Source of the DNA: DATBGZ01 sp036557785
GTDB taxonomy: Bacteria; Actinomycetota; Actinomycetes; Mycobacteriales; Micromonosporaceae
Reading direction: 5' to 3'
Assembly (NCBI GenBank): GCA_036557785.1
Contig: DATBGZ010000078.1
Span: forward strand, 1-5,509
Length of the DNA: 5,509 nucleotides
Shown here piece by piece: positions 1-5,145 of the stretch; the stretch's first letter is position 1; every line of letters starts with the position of its first letter. The notes beneath the pieces were generated by a model. That model was not told the DNA's origin. It saw only the letters and a program-made list of their open reading frames with translations, and did not search any database. A program made the translations under genes and the position numbers.

Positions 1-82
1 CGAACTCCTGCGGGAACTCGTCCTCGACCCCACCCAGCGCTACCAACCCACCGGCCGACCACCCGGACCCACCCGAAAATGA
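1..82 (+). CDS. C-terminal end of an IS481/integrase-core type transposase (partial)
   Basis: Only the last 26 codons are present, in the frame starting at base 2 and ending in TGA at 80-82. They read ELLRELVLDPTQRYQP followed by a Gly/Pro/Arg/Lys-rich tail. As I recall the family, the pattern 'G-E-L-L-R-x-L-x-L-D-P-T-x-x-Y-Q' is how many actinobacterial DDE transposases of the IS481/integrase-core group end: a small beta-strand-rich segment after the catalytic core, then a short basic tail. No catalytic residue lies in the window, so the family call rests on this tail alone. The stop is followed by hairpins and a putative IS end, which fits the 3' side of an insertion sequence. The gene may be intact to the left. 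Alternative: an unrelated protein with a chance match. Confidence 0.55.
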   Translation, partial: ELLRELVLDPTQRYQPTGRPPGPTRK

Positions 83-84
83 TC

Positions 85-119
85 AACCCCTGAACCCACA
101 ACTCGTGGGTTCAAGGGTT
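85..119. terminator. Hairpin after the transposase stop
   Basis: Arms 85-99 and 105-119 pair at 14 of 15 positions; the one mismatch is C90 against A114. The inner nine pairs, TGAACCCAC/GTGGGTTCA, are perfect, around the loop AACTC. The hairpin starts three bases after the transposase stop, so it probably ends that transcript. It could also stop outside transcription entering the element. There is no clear T-run after the stem. Confidence 0.45.
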
Positions 120-122
120 TCC

Positions 123-138
123 GATGTCCCGAGACATC
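123..138. repeat. Short inverted repeat at the putative IS end
   Basis: GATGTC (123-128) and GACATC (133-138) form a perfect 6-bp stem around CCGA. It lies at the very tip of the putative element. It may be a transposase-binding sub-motif of the terminal repeat. It is also the first hairpin that RNA polymerase meets after leaving the tRNA-Pro gene on the minus strand, so it may act as that gene's transcription end. Confidence 0.4.
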
Positions 139-144
139 ACACGG

Positions 145-218
<74 letters not shown>

Positions 219-361
219 GTCTCCGCGCACGAGGCGCCGAGCCGATACAGACTAACGCACGCTGGGGCGCCAACGCGCATGGCTATCCGCCGCGGGAACG
301 AGCGACACGACCCCGAGCCACGGCACACCGCAGGCAAGAGACAACCGTCGCCACCCGTAAG

Positions 362-404
362 CCGTCCTAGGAAGCTAGGCCAAATGGCCTGCTGGGGAGG
401 ACGG
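362..404. terminator. Two-part hairpin upstream of tRNA-Pro
   Basis: The outer stem is CCGTCCT (362-368) with AGGACGG (398-404). The inner stem is AGGCC (377-381) with GGCCT (386-390) around AAAT. The outer and inner stems are joined by unpaired stretches. On the minus strand this lies about 80 bases after the der stop and may be a second, back-up termination structure. No T-run is present. Confidence 0.25.
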
Positions 405-440
405 GACCGGGTTGCGGCGGCACGGCACCGATTCGGTCGC

Positions 441-463
441 CGGCCGGAGCTCGGGTCCGGCCG
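441..463 (-). terminator. Candidate der terminator
   Basis: CGGCCGG (441-447) and CCGGCCG (457-463) form a perfect GC-only 7-bp stem with a 9-base loop, about 20 bases after the der stop on the minus strand. A smaller inverted repeat, CTCCAC-A-GTGGAG (467-479), lies between them. GC-rich hairpins without a U-tract are common at actinobacterial gene ends, so this is a reasonable end for the cmk-der transcript. Confidence 0.35.
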
Positions 464-481
464 AGACTCCACAGTGGAGGA

Positions 482-1957
482 TCAACCGCGCTTCTTGCGC
501 GGTCGGACGGAGACGACGATCGGCGAGCCCTCGAAGCCAAACTCTTCGCGCAGGCGCCGCTCCACAAACCGTACGTACGTGTCGTCCAGCGGTCCGGAGG
601 TGAAGAGGACGAACCGTGGGGGCCTCGTGCCGGCCTGGGTGCAGAACAGGACCCGGGGCGCGCGGCCGCCGCGCACGGGATGCGGGGTGGATCGTACGAC
701 CGCGGTCACGAACTCGTTCAGCCGTGCCGTCGGGACCCGCTGCTCCCACGAGGCCAGGGCCCGGTGCAGGGCCGGCGCGAGCCGGTCCACCGCCCGCCCG
801 GTCTTCGCGGAGATGTTGACCCGGATCGACCACGGAATGCGGCGCAGCTCGCGGTCGATCTCCTTGTCGAGGTAGTACCGGCGGTCCTCGTCCACGAGGT
901 CCCACTTGTTGAACGCGATGACCAGCGCCCGGCCCGCCTCGGTCACCATCCCGAGCACGCGCTGGTCCTGCTCGCTGATCGGCTCAGCGGCATCGATGAG
1001 CACCACGGCCACCTCTGCCGCTTCGATCGCCGCCGATGTCCGCAGGCTCGCGTAGTACTCGGTGCCACTCGCGGTGGCGACCTTGCGGCGCAGGCCTGCT
1101 GTGTCGACGAACAACCACGGCTCGCCGCCGACGGTCACGATGCTGTCCACCGGGTCCACCGTGGTGCCCGCCACCGAGTCGACGACCGCCCGCTCCTCCT
1201 GGGCGAGCCGGTTCAGCAGCGACGACTTACCCACGTTCGGCCGACCCACCAGAGCCACCCGCCGGGGACCGCGCCAGGCCCGGAAAAGGACCGGTGGCGG
1301 CGCGGGCAGGGCCTCGAGGACCGCGTCGAGCAGCTCGCCCGAGCCGCGCCCGTGCAGGGCCGAGACCGGGTACGGCTGCCCGAGGCCCAGCGACCACAGG
1401 CTCGTCGCCTCGAGCTCCTGCTGCGCGTTGTCCACCTTGTTGGCGACCAGGATCACGGGCTTACGCGTGCGCCGAAGCATCCGTACGGCCGCCTCGTCCT
1501 CGTCCAACGCGCCCACGATGGCGTCGACGACGAAGAGGACGACGTCGCTGGTGCGGGCCGCGGTCTCGGCCTGGGCCGCGATGGCGGCCGCCCGGTCACG
1601 CGCGTCAGGCTCCCAACCGCCCGTGTCCACAATGGTGAACCGGCGGCCGGACCACTGAGCGTCGTAGGCGACCCGGTCCCGGGTCACGCCGGGTACGTCC
1701 TCCACCACGGCCTGGCGGCGGCCCAGCACCCGATTGACCAATGTGGACTTTCCCACGTTCGGACGCCCGACGACCGCGACGACCGGTACCGGAGCGCCGG
1801 CAGCGGCCTGTTCGTCCTCATCCTCCACATCGGACTCCAGTGAGTCCAGATAGGACTCCTGGTCGGGCTCGAAGTCGTCTTCGTCGAACTCGACCTCGTC
1901 GTCGGCGCCATCGTCGTCCCAGCCGGGCTCGGCCAGCCCTCCGAACCGTGGTGTCAC
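482..1957 (-). CDS. der: GTPase Der (EngA), ribosome assembly
   Basis: Der is a cytoplasmic GTPase with two G domains in tandem; it is required for maturation of the 50S ribosomal subunit. This 491-residue protein has the full order. Residues 1-55 are an acidic Asp/Glu-rich extension, as in other actinobacterial Der proteins. Domain 1 has GRPNVGKS 64-71, T92, DTGG 111-114, NKVD 173-176 and a SAL G5 at 199-201. Domain 2 has GRPNVGKS 238-245, TT 265-266, DTAG 285-288, NKWD 350-353 and SAK 383-385. A KH-like RNA-binding domain (about 410-491) ends in the basic RPRKKRG. All nucleotide-binding motifs are intact. The GTG start overlaps the cmk stop as GTGA and has no Shine-Dalgarno sequence of its own, so translation is probably coupled to cmk. 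The last codons form a 7-bp hairpin (485-503). Confidence 0.97.
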   Translation of the reverse strand: MTPRFGGLAEPGWDDDGADDEVEFDEDDFEPDQESYLDSLESDVEDEDEQAAAGAPVPVVAVVGRPNVGKSTLVNRVLGRRQAVVEDVPGVTRDRVAYDAQWSGRRFTIVDTGGWEPDARDRAAAIAAQAETAARTSDVVLFVVDAIVGALDEDEAAVRMLRRTRKPVILVANKVDNAQQELEATSLWSLGLGQPYPVSALHGRGSGELLDAVLEALPAPPPVLFRAWRGPRRVALVGRPNVGKSSLLNRLAQEERAVVDSVAGTTVDPVDSIVTVGGEPWLFVDTAGLRRKVATASGTEYYASLRTSAAIEAAEVAVVLIDAAEPISEQDQRVLGMVTEAGRALVIAFNKWDLVDEDRRYYLDKEIDRELRRIPWSIRVNISAKTGRAVDRLAPALHRALASWEQRVPTARLNEFVTAVVRSTPHPVRGGRAPRVLFCTQAGTRPPRFVLFTSGPLDDTYVRFVERRLREEFGFEGSPIVVSVRPRKKRG

Positions 1958-2637
1958 GCCGTGGTCCGGGTCAGCAGAGCGGCGAGCCGTTCGACCACCT
2001 GGTCGATGCCGAGTTCGGTGGAGTCGAGCACCACCGCGTCGGGCGCCTGAGCGAGCGGATCGGCGGTCCGGGTCGAGTCGAGCCGGTCACGGCGGGCAAG
2101 GTCGTCGGCGGTCGCCTGCAGGTCGGTGGACTGCTCCGTGCTGCGCCGGCGGGCCCGTTCCGCGGCCGAGGCCGTGAGGAAGACCTTCAGCTGCGCGTCC
2201 GGCGCGACGACCGTACCGATGTCGCGCCCCTCGACCACGATCCCGTTCTCCTGGCGGGCCGCGGAGATGATCTCCCGCTGCTGGTCCACGAGCAGCCGCC
2301 GCACACCGGGAACCGAGGAGACGGCGGAGACGTTCGCCGTCACGTCGGCACCCCGGACCTGGGTGTCGACCGGTTCGCCGTCCAGCGTGATGTGCGGCGC
2401 GGCGGGATCGGTCCCCACGACCAGGGAGGCCGTGGACGCGATCTTGAGGACGGTCTCCGGGTCGTGCGGGTCGGCACCGGCCCGCAACACGGCGAGCGTG
2501 ACCGCCCGATACATGGCGCCGGTGTCGAGATAGCGGGTGCCGAGACGTCGCGCCAGCCGCCGTGAGACGGTGGACTTGCCCGACCCGGAGGGCCCGTCGA
2601 CGGCCACGACCGGCCCAGCCTTCGCCCCGTCATCCAC
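1954..2637 (-). CDS. cmk: Cytidylate kinase (CMP/dCMP kinase)
   Basis: The enzyme phosphorylates CMP and dCMP to the diphosphates with ATP, in pyrimidine salvage and recycling. The 227-residue protein has the P-loop GPSGSGKS (15-22), DTGAMYRA (38-45) of the NMP site, the helix VPGVRRLLVDQQREI (109-123), VVEGRDIGTVVAP (134-146), KVFLTASAAERARRR (151-165), and RDRLDSTRTADPL (183-195), the lid/CMP-contact region. Everything expected of a full-length Cmk is present. I chose the GTG at 2637 because GGAGG (2643-2647) lies five bases before it and the protein then begins about ten residues before the first strand, as usual. GTGs at 2649 and 2655 would add 4 or 6 residues (VIVEAT in full). The frame stays open further upstream, but only as antisense of the sigma gene. 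It is co-transcribed with der. Confidence 0.95.
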   Translation of the reverse strand: MDDGAKAGPVVAVDGPSGSGKSTVSRRLARRLGTRYLDTGAMYRAVTLAVLRAGADPHDPETVLKIASTASLVVGTDPAAPHITLDGEPVDTQVRGADVTANVSAVSSVPGVRRLLVDQQREIISAARQENGIVVEGRDIGTVVAPDAQLKVFLTASAAERARRRSTEQSTDLQATADDLARRDRLDSTRTADPLAQAPDAVVLDSTELGIDQVVERLAALLTRTTA

Positions 2638-2642
2638 GGTTG

Positions 2643-2647
2643 CCTCC
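2643..2647 (-). promoter_or_regulatory. Shine-Dalgarno sequence of cmk
   Basis: GGAGG on the minus strand, five bases (CAACC) before GTG at 2637. It decides the start of cmk over the upstream GTGs at 2649 and 2655. It lies inside the inverted repeat shared with the sigma gene. Confidence 0.6.
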
Positions 2648-2706
2648 ACGATCACCGCACCTGCCCGGGTCACCGCCCGCCCGGGTCCGCTCGGCTGTCG
2701 CCTCCC

Positions 2707-2737
2707 ATCATGCCTGGGCGCCCGCGCGGTAACGTCA
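2707..2737 (-). promoter_or_regulatory. Possible cmk promoter
   Basis: On the minus strand, CATGAT (2712-2707; four of six to TATAAT) could be a -10 box, about 50-70 bases before the candidate starts. The best -35 guess is TGACGT (2737-2732), with a long 19-base spacer. On the plus strand TAACGT (2730-2735) overlaps it and could be a -10 for the sigma gene, without a good -35. I see no GGAAC-type ECF -35 in this gap. All of this is weak. Confidence 0.2.
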
Positions 2738-2763
2738 GGCCCCGTGCCGGACAGGTGGTGATC

Positions 2764-3327
2764 GTGGAGGCAACCAGCCACTCGAACGACCCCGCTGCGG
2801 CATTTGAGGCGTTGTTCCGGGCTCATCATGACGACCTGTTCCGCTTCTGCCTGCGCCGCGTGGGCGCGGATGCCGCGCGGGACGTGGTCGCCGAGGTCTT
2901 CCTCGTGGCCTGGCGCCGCCGCGCCGACATGCCGCCCGGCGCCGAGCGGCTGTGGCTGTTCCGGGTCGCCGCGAACGTGATCGCCAACCAGCTGCGCGGG
3001 GCGCGCCGGCGCGACCGGCTGCGGCGCCGCGTCTCCGCCGAGCCCCAGAGCCCGGCGCCCGAGGCCCGGGACCCGGGCGAGTCCATCCCGACGAGCCTGT
3101 CCGTGCGACAGGTGCTCGCGAGCCTGCCCGCCCACGAACAGGAGGCGCTGCGGCTCACCGAGTGGGACCAGTTCGACATTGCCGAGGCCGCGGCCGTCGC
3201 GGGCTGTACCCGAGCCACCTTCCGGGTGCGGCTGCACCGGGCCCGGCGCCGCCTCGCCGAGCGCCTCGTCGAACCGCAGGCCGGGCCGTCAATGACCAGC
3301 ACCGAGACCGAGGACGTGATCCTGTGA
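2764..3327 (+). CDS. ECF-type RNA polymerase sigma factor
   Basis: This is a group 4 (ECF) sigma factor that directs RNA polymerase to a small set of promoters. The 187-residue protein has region 2 at about 11-88 (AFEALFRAHHDDLFRF, then DVVAEVFLVAWRR and RLWLFRVAANVIANQLRGAR). A polar Pro-rich linker follows, then region 4 at about 111-168, with LSVRQVLASLPAHEQEALRL and the helix-turn-helix IAEAAAVAGCTRATFRVRLH. The start is not certain. GTG at 2764 has AGGTGG (2753-2758) five bases before it; GTGs at 2755 or 2758 add 3 or 2 residues; ATG at 2710 has no Shine-Dalgarno sequence and would read through the inverted repeat. The TGA overlaps the GTG of the next gene (GTGA), so the two are coupled. 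There is no C-terminal extension domain. Its signal and target promoters cannot be told from the sequence. Confidence 0.93.
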   Translation: MEATSHSNDPAAAFEALFRAHHDDLFRFCLRRVGADAARDVVAEVFLVAWRRRADMPPGAERLWLFRVAANVIANQLRGARRRDRLRRRVSAEPQSPAPEARDPGESIPTSLSVRQVLASLPAHEQEALRLTEWDQFDIAEAAAVAGCTRATFRVRLHRARRRLAERLVEPQAGPSMTSTETEDVIL

Positions 3328-4358
3328 CGACCGACGTGACCACCGCCCTGCGCCTGCTGCGGGAGGCGGACCCCGCTCGCACCGCACTCGTCGCGCCCCC
3401 ACCGGTGCTGCCCGCCGGACTGGCCGCGGCCCCCGATCGGAAGCCGTCGATCGAGCGCCGGCGACGGCTCGCCGCGCTCCTCGTAGCCGCCGCCGTGGTC
3501 CTGCTGCTCGTGGGCATCGCCTGGTTGGCTGGCCTGCCGAGGGCGGTGACCGCGCCGACGGCTCTGCCCACCCAGACGCCGCAAGCCGGGCCCACGGCGG
3601 TGCCCTCGCCGGACCCCCACCTGGCCGCGACCGTACGGATCGTGGAGCAGCTGCTCGCGAGCGTTCCGGCTCTGCCCGGCGCCACCGCGACCTCGAACGC
3701 CCCGACGTCCAGCCTCGCCGATCCGGCCCAGATCGAGGCCGGCGACAACGTCGTCATCCGGTCGGCGTTCTGGACGGCTCCGCTCCCCCAGGCGGACGCG
3801 CTCGCCTTCTACCGCACGCATCCACCGGACGGCACGACGCAGAACGGCTCCGACAGCGGGCCCGACGACCGGCAGGGACTGATGTTCAGTGCTGCCGGGA
3901 CGACGGAATCCACGGCCCCGACGGTCGAGGTCACGGTGGTGCCCTTCGGCGCCGGCGTTGCCGTGCGGGCCGACGCCATGGCGATCTGGATCCCGACCAA
4001 GCCCGCCAGCGAGTATCTCGGCCCGGTGATCAGCGTCGACGTCACGGTGGACCGGGCTTCCGCCGCGCCCCCCGTGACCCGGACCCTCACCGGCACGGCG
4101 GCGCAACGCCTGGCGGCGGCGCTCGACGCCCTGGTGCCCGAGCCCCCGTACGGCCCCAGGCCCTGCCCCTTCGACCCTGGGTTCGTCGACACGCTGGTGT
4201 TCCACGCGCCGGGGCGCACGATCACCGCCGTTGCCACCGTCTATGGATGCGCCGGCGTCGCCATGGACGTGAACGGAGCCGCGCAGCCGCGCCTGGCGGG
4301 CAGCATCGACCAGCAGGTGCTCGCCGAGCTCGGCCTGCCGCCGACGTACGGTCACTGA
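3324..4358 (+). CDS. Single-pass membrane protein with extracytoplasmic domain, partner of the ECF sigma factor
   Basis: The 344-residue protein starts at GTG 3324 inside the sigma stop. Residues 1-48 are a cytoplasmic segment with no Cys or His, ending in basic ERRRR. Residues 49-71 are one hydrophobic helix (LAALLVAAAVVLLLVGIAWL). Residues 72-98 are a Pro/Thr-rich spacer. About 100-344 form an extracytoplasmic part with beta-rich segments and two cysteines, C281 (RPCPFDPG) and C309 (VYGCAGV), which could form a disulfide. Actinobacterial ECF operons often pair a sigma factor with such a protein. By position it may hold or sense for the sigma factor, but the zinc anti-sigma motif (HxxxCxxC) is absent and no activity is shown. 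The C-terminal part resembles lipoprotein/exported domains of unknown function in other actinomycetes. Its stop overlaps that of the facing gene by seven bases. Confidence 0.85.
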   Translation: MTTDVTTALRLLREADPARTALVAPPPVLPAGLAAAPDRKPSIERRRRLAALLVAAAVVLLLVGIAWLAGLPRAVTAPTALPTQTPQAGPTAVPSPDPHLAATVRIVEQLLASVPALPGATATSNAPTSSLADPAQIEAGDNVVIRSAFWTAPLPQADALAFYRTHPPDGTTQNGSDSGPDDRQGLMFSAAGTTESTAPTVEVTVVPFGAGVAVRADAMAIWIPTKPASEYLGPVISVDVTVDRASAAPPVTRTLTGTAAQRLAAALDALVPEPPYGPRPCPFDPGFVDTLVFHAPGRTITAVATVYGCAGVAMDVNGAAQPRLAGSIDQQVLAELGLPPTYGH

Positions 4359-4376
4359 CCGACCGGGTTCTCCCGG
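4350..4376. terminator. Overlapping stops and a small hairpin between convergent genes
   Basis: GGTCA-C-TGACC (4350-4360) is a palindrome that holds both stop codons: TGA of the plus-strand gene at 4356-4358 and TGA of the minus-strand gene at 4354-4352. Just after it, CCGGG (4363-4367) and CCCGG (4372-4376) form a 5-bp stem around TTCT. This is the only structure near the end of the plus-strand operon that might terminate it, and it lies inside the coding region of the facing gene. Weak call. Confidence 0.25.
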
Positions 4377-5041
4377 CCGTCCAGGACCGCCGCGCCCAGC
4401 GGCGGGGCCAGCTCGCACAGGCGGCTCAGCGTTGCCTCGTCGGGCTTGGATACCTCGATGAGGTCCCGGTCGTGGAAGAAGGGAACCGGCTCGCCCGACG
4501 GATGCGCCGTCCAGCACGCCACCGGCGGGCAGGCGATCCACCTCAGCCCCGACGGCAGCCGGGCCCGTACCCGGGTCATGACCGTGAAGTCGGGCAGCGA
4601 CGCGACGAGGTCGAGCCACTCCCGCTCGGGGATCGGCGCCTGCGCATTGAAGCCGCCCGGAACCGTGTGGCGGGTGAGGTGGTACGAGGGGAACGGCATC
4701 TCCGCCAGCTCGGGCTGTCGAGCCTTCACGGCCGTGCCGTCCCACTGGTAGATCTCACCGTCGTCGCCGTACACCCAGGCATCGAGCGTCGTCGCGAGCT
4801 CGATCATCCGGCGCGTCAACGCCTCGCCCGGATGCTTGGTCTGCAGTTGGCCGTTCCAGAAATGCAGCCAGTCATCCGTACCGACGGTGAGCAGGAAGTG
4901 CTCCGGGTTGGGCTCGCCCGGCATCTCGAAGGCGAGATCCGGTTCGCGCCGCACGAGGTCGATGAGCTCCTCGCCGAGGATCGGGTAACGCCGGCTCTGG
5001 ATCCACGCCGGCGCCCGGCTGATGTGCAGGTCGTACCCCAC
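4352..5041 (-). CDS. Conserved protein of unknown function (MGYDLHI family)
   Basis: The 229-residue protein begins MGYDLHISRAPAW. I recognise this opening from a family of actinobacterial proteins of unknown role that start MGYDLHITRA. Visible features are a Trp- and acid-rich first half (DDWLHFWNGQLQTKHPGEA at 56-74, and VYGDDGEIYQWDG at 90-102) and a basic stretch RVRARLPSG (157-165). Cysteines are at 171, 176 and 209. There is no signal peptide, no transmembrane helix and no known catalytic motif, so it is probably soluble and cytoplasmic. I chose GTG at 5041 because GGGAGG (5052-5047) lies five bases before it and the family starts at this point; the GTG at 5059 would add six residues with no supporting site. 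It faces the ECF operon tail to tail and is separated from the gene behind it by a strong terminator, so it is probably a single-gene unit. Confidence 0.85.
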   Translation of the reverse strand: MGYDLHISRAPAWIQSRRYPILGEELIDLVRREPDLAFEMPGEPNPEHFLLTVGTDDWLHFWNGQLQTKHPGEALTRRMIELATTLDAWVYGDDGEIYQWDGTAVKARQPELAEMPFPSYHLTRHTVPGGFNAQAPIPEREWLDLVASLPDFTVMTRVRARLPSGLRWIACPPVACWTAHPSGEPVPFFHDRDLIEVSKPDEATLSRLCELAPPLGAAVLDGRENPVGQ

Positions 5042-5046
5042 GCCAC

Positions 5047-5052
5047 CCTCCC
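5047..5052 (-). promoter_or_regulatory. Shine-Dalgarno sequence of the MGYDLHI gene
   Basis: GGGAGG on the minus strand, five bases before GTG 5041. It decides the start against the GTG at 5059. Between this and the terminator at 5100 only about 47 bases remain for a promoter, and I see no good -10/-35 pair in them. Confidence 0.6.
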
Positions 5053-5099
5053 GCGGCACGCGTCGTCGCTGCCGCCATCATCGCCGGGCAGCGGGCATG

Positions 5100-5131
5100 C
5101 CGAAGGCCCGCCCTGCCGGGCGGGCCTTCGG
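5100..5131 (-). terminator. Strong hairpin terminator after the lysozyme-like gene
   Basis: CCGAAGGCCCGCCC (5100-5113) and GGGCGGGCCTTCGG (5118-5131) form a perfect 14-bp stem with a 4-base loop. It starts 14 bases after the stop of the right-edge gene on the minus strand. There is no U-tract, as is usual in high-GC actinomycetes. The stem is symmetric and could act on both strands. Confidence 0.8.
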
Positions 5132-5145
5132 TTGAGGGGATCTGG

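Larger units (their letters stand above)
1..141 (+). mobile_element. Right end of a probable IS481-type insertion sequence (partial)
   Basis: The transposase tail (to 82) is followed by 59 bases of non-coding sequence with two hairpins, ending around ...GACATCACA at 133-141. Read from the outside this end is TGTGATGTC, a TGT-type terminus such as IS481-like elements have. The boundary is an inference, because the left end and any target duplication lie outside the window. If correct, the element sits three bases beyond the 3' end of the tRNA-Pro gene, which is transcribed towards it. Confidence 0.4.
219..481. other. Intergenic region between der and tRNA-Pro
   Basis: No convincing gene lies here: the open frames crossing it have no ribosome binding site and no recognisable protein. 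On the minus strand it should hold the 3' end of the der transcript (hairpins at 362-404, 441-463 and 467-479) and the tRNA promoter. The best promoter guess is TTGGCG (268-273) and TGTATC (244-249) spaced 18, or the alternative -10 TAGTCT (249-254). All are weak matches, so no promoter is called. Confidence 0.6.
2638..2775. repeat. Inverted repeat covering the start regions of cmk and the sigma gene
   Basis: The 19 bases GGTGATCGTGGAGGCAACC occur on the plus strand at 2757-2775 and on the minus strand at 2656-2638. The match extends upstream as CCGGxCAGGT (2747-2756 plus; 2668-2659 minus), with one base difference and a 2-base insertion in the cmk copy. The arms are therefore about 29 and 31 bases, with 78 bases between them. 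In the sigma gene the sequence is start codon plus first codons. In cmk it is leader, Shine-Dalgarno sequence and possible alternative starts, in the same relative reading frame (V-I-V-E-A-T in both). This is far beyond chance for GC-rich DNA and indicates inverted duplication, gene conversion or a shared control element. Confidence 0.85.

Noticed and set aside
680..1843. Plus-strand open frame of 387 codons
   Set aside because: It is antisense to der; in high-GC DNA the opposite strand of a real gene stays open. Composition is Arg/His/Pro-rich with no motif.
1741..2565. Plus-strand open frame of 274 codons
   Set aside because: It is antisense to the der start and most of cmk; no recognisable domain or ribosome binding site.
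2656..2757. Riboswitch or other structured leader between cmk and the sigma gene
   Set aside because: I could not find a conserved riboswitch core; the only clear structure is the inverted repeat.
2638..3237. N-terminal extension of cmk to about 427 residues
   Set aside because: The added part is antisense of the sigma factor and precedes the normal Cmk N-terminus; a Shine-Dalgarno sequence exists at the internal start.
2952..3323. Upstream extension of the membrane protein to 468 residues
   Set aside because: The extra 124 codons are another frame of the sigma gene, Arg/Ala/Pro-rich. The GTGA overlap at 3324 gives a natural start followed by a sensible N-terminus.
2826..4745. Minus-strand open frame of 639 codons
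   Set aside because: It is antisense to the sigma and membrane-protein genes and also overlaps the real minus-strand gene at 4352-5041 in another frame; Arg/Gly-rich without motifs.
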